In this document: piece after piece, positions 63,860 to 64,000 of the stretch | Layout of the letters: each line of letters opens with the position of its first letter | Numbering within the stretch: position 1 is the stretch's first letter | Translations under genes and position numbers: made by a program | The notes under the pieces: model-generated | Database searches by the model: none | What the model saw: only the letters and a program-made list of their open reading frames with translations | What the model was told of the DNA's origin: nothing | NCBI GenBank assembly: GCA_900473045.1 | Contig: UCKS01000028.1 | Coordinates: 1 to 64,000, forward strand | Length of the DNA: 64,000 bases | Origin: Hyphomicrobiales bacterium | GTDB taxonomy: Bacteria > Pseudomonadota > Alphaproteobacteria > Rhizobiales > Rhizobiaceae | Direction: 5' to 3'

Positions 63860-64000
63860 CTACTTGCCCGCCGGCCCCTTCACGCGGCCCGACAACACCC
63901 CAAACCCGTCGATGATGGCCTCCTGGTTTTCAAGCCGCGTCACCTCCAGCTGGACCTCCTGCAGATTGCGCAGGATCTGGCTGACAGTGTCGTCGTCGCC
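63860..64000 (-). CDS. 3' end of a gene running off the window
   Basis: The last 46 codons and stop (TAG at 63862-63860) of a minus-strand gene. The visible tail (DDDTVSQILRNLQEVQLEV, then TRLENQEAIIDGFG and RVKGPAGK) looks helical, possibly a coiled coil. No family can be assigned from this fragment. Confidence 0.6.
   Translation of the reverse strand, partial: GDDDTVSQILRNLQEVQLEVTRLENQEAIIDGFGVLSGRVKGPAGK

Overview
The window looks like chromosomal DNA of a rhizobial alphaproteobacterium (Rhizobium / Agrobacterium / Sinorhizobium group). The evidence is high GC, a 683-residue alphaproteobacterial RpoD, a pcaQ-pcaDCHGB protocatechuate cluster with a PcaQ-type operator, RIME-like intergenic repeats, an HWE-family histidine kinase, IalB- and DUF930-type envelope proteins, and an array of CCUCCUCCC-loop hairpins of the alpha-r14 / cuckoo / CcsR small-RNA type. 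All identifications come from reading the sequence; no database was searched.

Layout. 0.1-6.7 kb: a methylated-amine module (trimethylamine monooxygenase Tmm, TMAO demethylase Tdm, an APC permease) with a PAS protein. 6.8-9.5 kb: a molybdopterin oxidoreductase and a membrane adenylate cyclase. 9.6-14.3 kb: pcaQ and the pcaDCHGB operon (protocatechuate to 3-oxoadipate), closed by a strong terminator. 14.4-17.9 kb: a DEAD-box RNA helicase and a TadG-like vWA protein. 18.3-27.4 kb: a hexuronate regulon (uxaC, a PotFGHI-like ABC importer and uxuB, divergent from a GntR regulator and uxuA). 27.5-33.7 kb: an HWE kinase, cspA, the CCUCCUCCC hairpin array, tRNA-Ile(CAU) and small housekeeping or hypothetical genes.

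33.8-38.5 kb is an accessory island. It carries a one-base-spaced SIR2-like / HEPN-like gene pair (candidate defence system), then a prophage remnant (C5 DNA methyltransferase overlapped by a Mu Com-like zinc protein, and two tail-region proteins). It ends at the 3' stub of an EamA transporter. An imperfect direct repeat lies at both edges.

Next is a divergent methionyl-tRNA synthetase. It is preceded by a strong sigma-70-like promoter, a predicted leaderless 25-codon leader peptide with three consecutive Met codons, and mutually exclusive 1:2, 2:3 and 3:4 hairpins ending in a U-tract terminator. I read this as a ribosome-mediated Met-codon attenuator, and I consider it the most interesting signal in the window.

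40.3-64 kb is ordinary chromosome: a GAF-GGDEF-PilZ cyclase, a YqjI/YqjH-like metal regulator and ferric reductase pair, ArsR-SRPBCC, DUF930, rpoD, a frameshifted L,D-transpeptidase, IalB and SH3 proteins, tdh-kbl (threonine catabolism) with a RIME inside, a BASS-family transporter, an SDR, recQ, a MATE pump, a CSS-EAL phosphodiesterase, a LysE exporter, and the 3' end of one more gene.
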